Positions 61,707-64,000 of a stretch of 64,000 nt of DNA are shown piece by piece. Under the pieces are notes generated by a model. That model saw only the letters and a program-made list of their open reading frames with translations, did no database searches and was not told where the DNA came from. Location: NCBI RefSeq assembly GCF_019969725.1, contig NZ_JAHXYW010000005.1, positions 427,882-491,881 of the forward strand, in the 5' to 3' direction. Position 1 is the stretch's first letter; each line of letters begins with the position of its first letter. Source of the stretch: Neobacillus bataviensis. Lineage in GTDB: Bacteria; Bacillota; Bacilli; Bacillales_B; DSM-18226. Both the position numbers and the translations under genes were made by a program.

Positions 61707-63554
61707 ATGGACCGAATGAAAAGCCCATCTAATATTTATTTAATTATTGTCACCATTATCGGTTGTATAGCGTTCTTAACGAACAATACCTTCCAGTTCG
61801 ACACATCCTCAAATATGGTGATTAAATTTGCCTTCATTGGGGCAATTTTACTTCTAAATCATTACACGATTCCCATTCCTCCTGAAGGAAATTCTACCTC
61901 CATGGATTCCGCCATCTATATGGCAGGCATTTTTTTATTTGGACTTGATTTTACATTGGATATATTGCTTGTAACCAGCTTAATAAATGCAGTTTATCAA
62001 AGGAAAATTGTTTGGTGGAAGCATTTATTTAATTTCGCTTTGTATAGCTTGATGATGATTTTATCCTCTCAAGTATATAATCTATTAGGTGGCAGCTTTC
62101 ATAAGATTAATACTAATAATCTATTAGCCTATTTATTATCGTTAAGCGCCTATTTTTTTATTAATATTATTTTGATTGGTGTTTATTTCTTTTTACTGCA
62201 TAAAGAAAAGATCAATTCCGTCTTTATCGGAATGCTCAAGGATAAATCCTTTTTGGTTAGTTATGTAACCACCCTCCTGCTCTCCATTGTCTGTGGGATA
62301 TTATTCGATAGGGAAACATACTTTGGTCTTTTCCTTTTTATTTGTATTGCGATCCTTTTGTCTGTGGCCTTTAATCAACATTTCCAATTGTTTCAAGCCA
62401 CATTAGATAAAGCCAATAAGGATTTCCTTACTGGACTTAATAACCACGGCTACTTTAAAGAGATTTTCGAAAAAGAGGTTGCCCTTGCAAAAGAAACAGA
62501 TATGCCACTAAGTGTTGTTCTTCTAGATATTGATGATTTTAAAAAATACAATGATCTATATGGACATATTCAAGGAGATCAATTACTTCAGGAATTTGGT
62601 ACTTTATTGAAAAACGAGTCAGAAGAGAAAAACTACACGGTTGCACGTTATGGCGGAGAAGAGTTTTCGATTTTGATGCCAAATTCCAATCGCCAGACAG
62701 CCTTATCCTTTATGAACGAACTAAGAAAAAAAGCGAATGATACCTATTATAAAGGAGTTGAAGGGCTCCCTTACGGATGCCTATCCTTTTCTGCCGGAAT
62801 TGCTGAATGCGAAAAGGAAACATATAGTATATCTGAGCTTCTCAATAAAGCAGATCAAGCAATGTACGCGGCAAAAGACCAAGGGAAAAATTTGGTCAAG
62901 GTATACAATGAACACTCCGAATATTCGGTTCAGCGTTCTCTCGCTCTTGAAAAAGAGCTGGAGGAAGCCGAACAGCAATTAAAAATATTTCTTTCGAAAG
63001 ATGTATATACCTATCGTCATAGTAAAAGGGTTTACCAATACGCGGTCGATTTTTCACGAATACTCCATTTAACGGATCACGAACGGAAAACGCTAATCCT
63101 AGGTGCTTTAATTCATGATATTGGAAAAATTGAAATCCCAAGGGATATTTTGAATAAAAAAGGAAAGCTCGATCCACATGAATGGGAAATGATGAAAAAG
63201 CACGTGACGTGGGGTAAAGAAATTATTTCAACAAATAAAAAATTAGAGGATTTAATCCCATTAGTTGAGCTCCATCATGAGCGCTTTGATGGCAAGGGCT
63301 ACCCGTATGGTCTAGCCGGAAAAACAATCCCGAAATTAGCCCGTATCTTATGTGTCATTGACTCGTTTGATGCCATGACAACCGAGCGCCCCTATCAAAA
63401 GACAAAAACTTTTAATGAAGCCATTGTTGAATTACGGACCTGTTCCGGGAAACAATTTGACCCACAATTCGTCGAGCCATTTATTGAATTAATTAAGCAG
63501 CTTGATAACTCAGGGGAAGAATTAGAAGAGATTTCAGAAGCTGTGAATAGTTAA
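61707..63554 (+). CDS. Membrane GGDEF plus HD-GYP protein
   Basis: The 615-residue protein has a multi-pass N-terminal sensor-like region (six to eight helices, about 10-220) and a GGDEF domain (about 235-395) with DFLTGLNNHGYFKEIF, LLDIDDFKKYND and RYGGEEFSIL. An HD-GYP domain follows (about 430-600) with LGALIHDIGKIEIP, ELHHERFDGKGYPYG and DSFDAMTTERPYQ. The GGEEF and HD/GYP residues all look intact, so it could both make and break cyclic di-GMP. The N-terminal region resembles that of other DUF5317-linked proteins, but its signal is unknown. The Shine-Dalgarno (GAGTG) is weak. It is convergent with the rRNA operon. Confidence 0.9.
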   Translation: MDRMKSPSNIYLIIVTIIGCIAFLTNNTFQFDTSSNMVIKFAFIGAILLLNHYTIPIPPEGNSTSMDSAIYMAGIFLFGLDFTLDILLVTSLINAVYQRKIVWWKHLFNFALYSLMMILSSQVYNLLGGSFHKINTNNLLAYLLSLSAYFFINIILIGVYFFLLHKEKINSVFIGMLKDKSFLVSYVTTLLLSIVCGILFDRETYFGLFLFICIAILLSVAFNQHFQLFQATLDKANKDFLTGLNNHGYFKEIFEKEVALAKETDMPLSVVLLDIDDFKKYNDLYGHIQGDQLLQEFGTLLKNESEEKNYTVARYGGEEFSILMPNSNRQTALSFMNELRKKANDTYYKGVEGLPYGCLSFSAGIAECEKETYSISELLNKADQAMYAAKDQGKNLVKVYNEHSEYSVQRSLALEKELEEAEQQLKIFLSKDVYTYRHSKRVYQYAVDFSRILHLTDHERKTLILGALIHDIGKIEIPRDILNKKGKLDPHEWEMMKKHVTWGKEIISTNKKLEDLIPLVELHHERFDGKGYPYGLAGKTIPKLARILCVIDSFDAMTTERPYQKTKTFNEAIVELRTCSGKQFDPQFVEPFIELIKQLDNSGEELEEISEAVNS

Positions 63555-63577
63555 AATTATTTACACTACAGCTATAA

Positions 63578-63620
63578 AAACAAAGGCGATGGAGAAAAAT
63601 CCATTGCTTTTGTTTTTAAT
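63578..63620 (+). terminator. Terminator after the GGDEF/HD-GYP gene
   Basis: AAAACAAAGGCGATGGA pairs with TCCATTGCTTTTGTTTT (two wobbles) over a 6-7 base loop, followed by T's. Confidence 0.8.
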
Positions 63621-63641
63621 CTTATTTGGCTATTAGAATAC

Positions 63642-63669
63642 AAAAAAGAACAGCTTATTTAGCTGTCCC
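63642..63669 (-). terminator. Terminator of the rRNA operon
   Basis: GGACAGCT/AGCTGTTC with a short loop is followed by TTTTTT on the minus strand, just beyond the 5S gene. Confidence 0.8.
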
Positions 63670-63676
63670 TTTTCGT

Positions 63677-63794
<118 letters not shown>

Positions 63795-63880
63795 AATTTT
63801 AATTGAGAATTCGTTCTCTCAAAACTAGATAATGCAGAAGAAGCTTTAGTAAAATCGAGTTCACCTTCATATGTTCATAT

Positions 63881-64000
<120 letters not shown>

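Overview
The window is low-GC Gram-positive DNA. Strong AGGAGG-type ribosome binding sites, frequent TTG/GTG starts, hairpin-plus-T-tract terminators and a Bacillus-type 23S-5S rRNA end all suggest a member of the Bacillaceae; I do not assign a species. About 60 kb is given over to the cell envelope. It holds the genes for a lipid-linked wall polysaccharide, a phosphocholine (lic) pathway to decorate it, and thirteen proteins carrying pneumococcus-like choline-binding repeats (about 20 residues, GW-x5-8-WYYL-x3-G-x-M-x-T type).

Layout. 1-1417: 5' part of a secreted nucleotidase that runs off the left edge. 1797-7396: LCP (LytR-CpsA-Psr) ligase, GtrA membrane protein, TagO-type GlcNAc-1-P transferase, a GT4 glycosyltransferase and an MBOAT acyltransferase. 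7410-8513: SGNH/AlgX-like partner of the MBOAT. 8581-11448: LytA-like amidase and a metallophosphoesterase, both with choline-binding repeats. 11519-19009: glycosyltransferases, GalU, an O-antigen polymerase/ligase-type protein, LicD and a Wzx-type flippase. 19054-24491: second repeat-bearing phosphoesterase, a TagA/WecG-type transferase, a WecC-type dehydrogenase and a second AlgX-like protein. 24536-31468: two internalin-like LRR proteins, an NlpC/P60 endopeptidase and a glucosaminidase, all with repeats. 31642-32546: broken NERD gene. 32644-33095: nine 52-bp tandem repeats. 33204-36765: licA-licB-licC operon, with licA fused to HTH and nucleotidyltransferase domains. 36919-58931: M14 peptidase, a 27-repeat LytB-like glucosaminidase, two large S8 proteases around a VanZ-like gene, a 1631-residue nuclease/nucleotidase and a third LRR protein. 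58949-63554: CPBP protease with a tiny membrane ORF, a DUF4359 protein, and a DUF5317/mini-ORF/GGDEF-HD-GYP operon. 63642-64000: terminator, 5S and the 3' end of 23S rRNA on the minus strand.

How it may work together (inference). TagO, the WecC-type dehydrogenase, the TagA/WecG-type transferase and the GT4 enzymes would build an undecaprenyl-linked repeat unit, possibly containing N-acetylmannosaminuronic acid. LicB imports choline, LicA phosphorylates it, LicC makes CDP-choline, and LicD moves phosphocholine onto the unit. Wzx and the Wzy-like protein would export and polymerise it, the LCP protein would attach it to peptidoglycan, and the MBOAT/AlgX pair would O-acylate it. The thirteen repeat proteins (hydrolases, proteases, nuclease, phosphoesterases, LRR proteins) would then dock on the phosphocholine, as choline-binding proteins do in pneumococcus. 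Co-location of the lic operon, licD and the repeat proteins in about 50 kb is the main reason to take this seriously. Choline binding itself cannot be proven from sequence alone.
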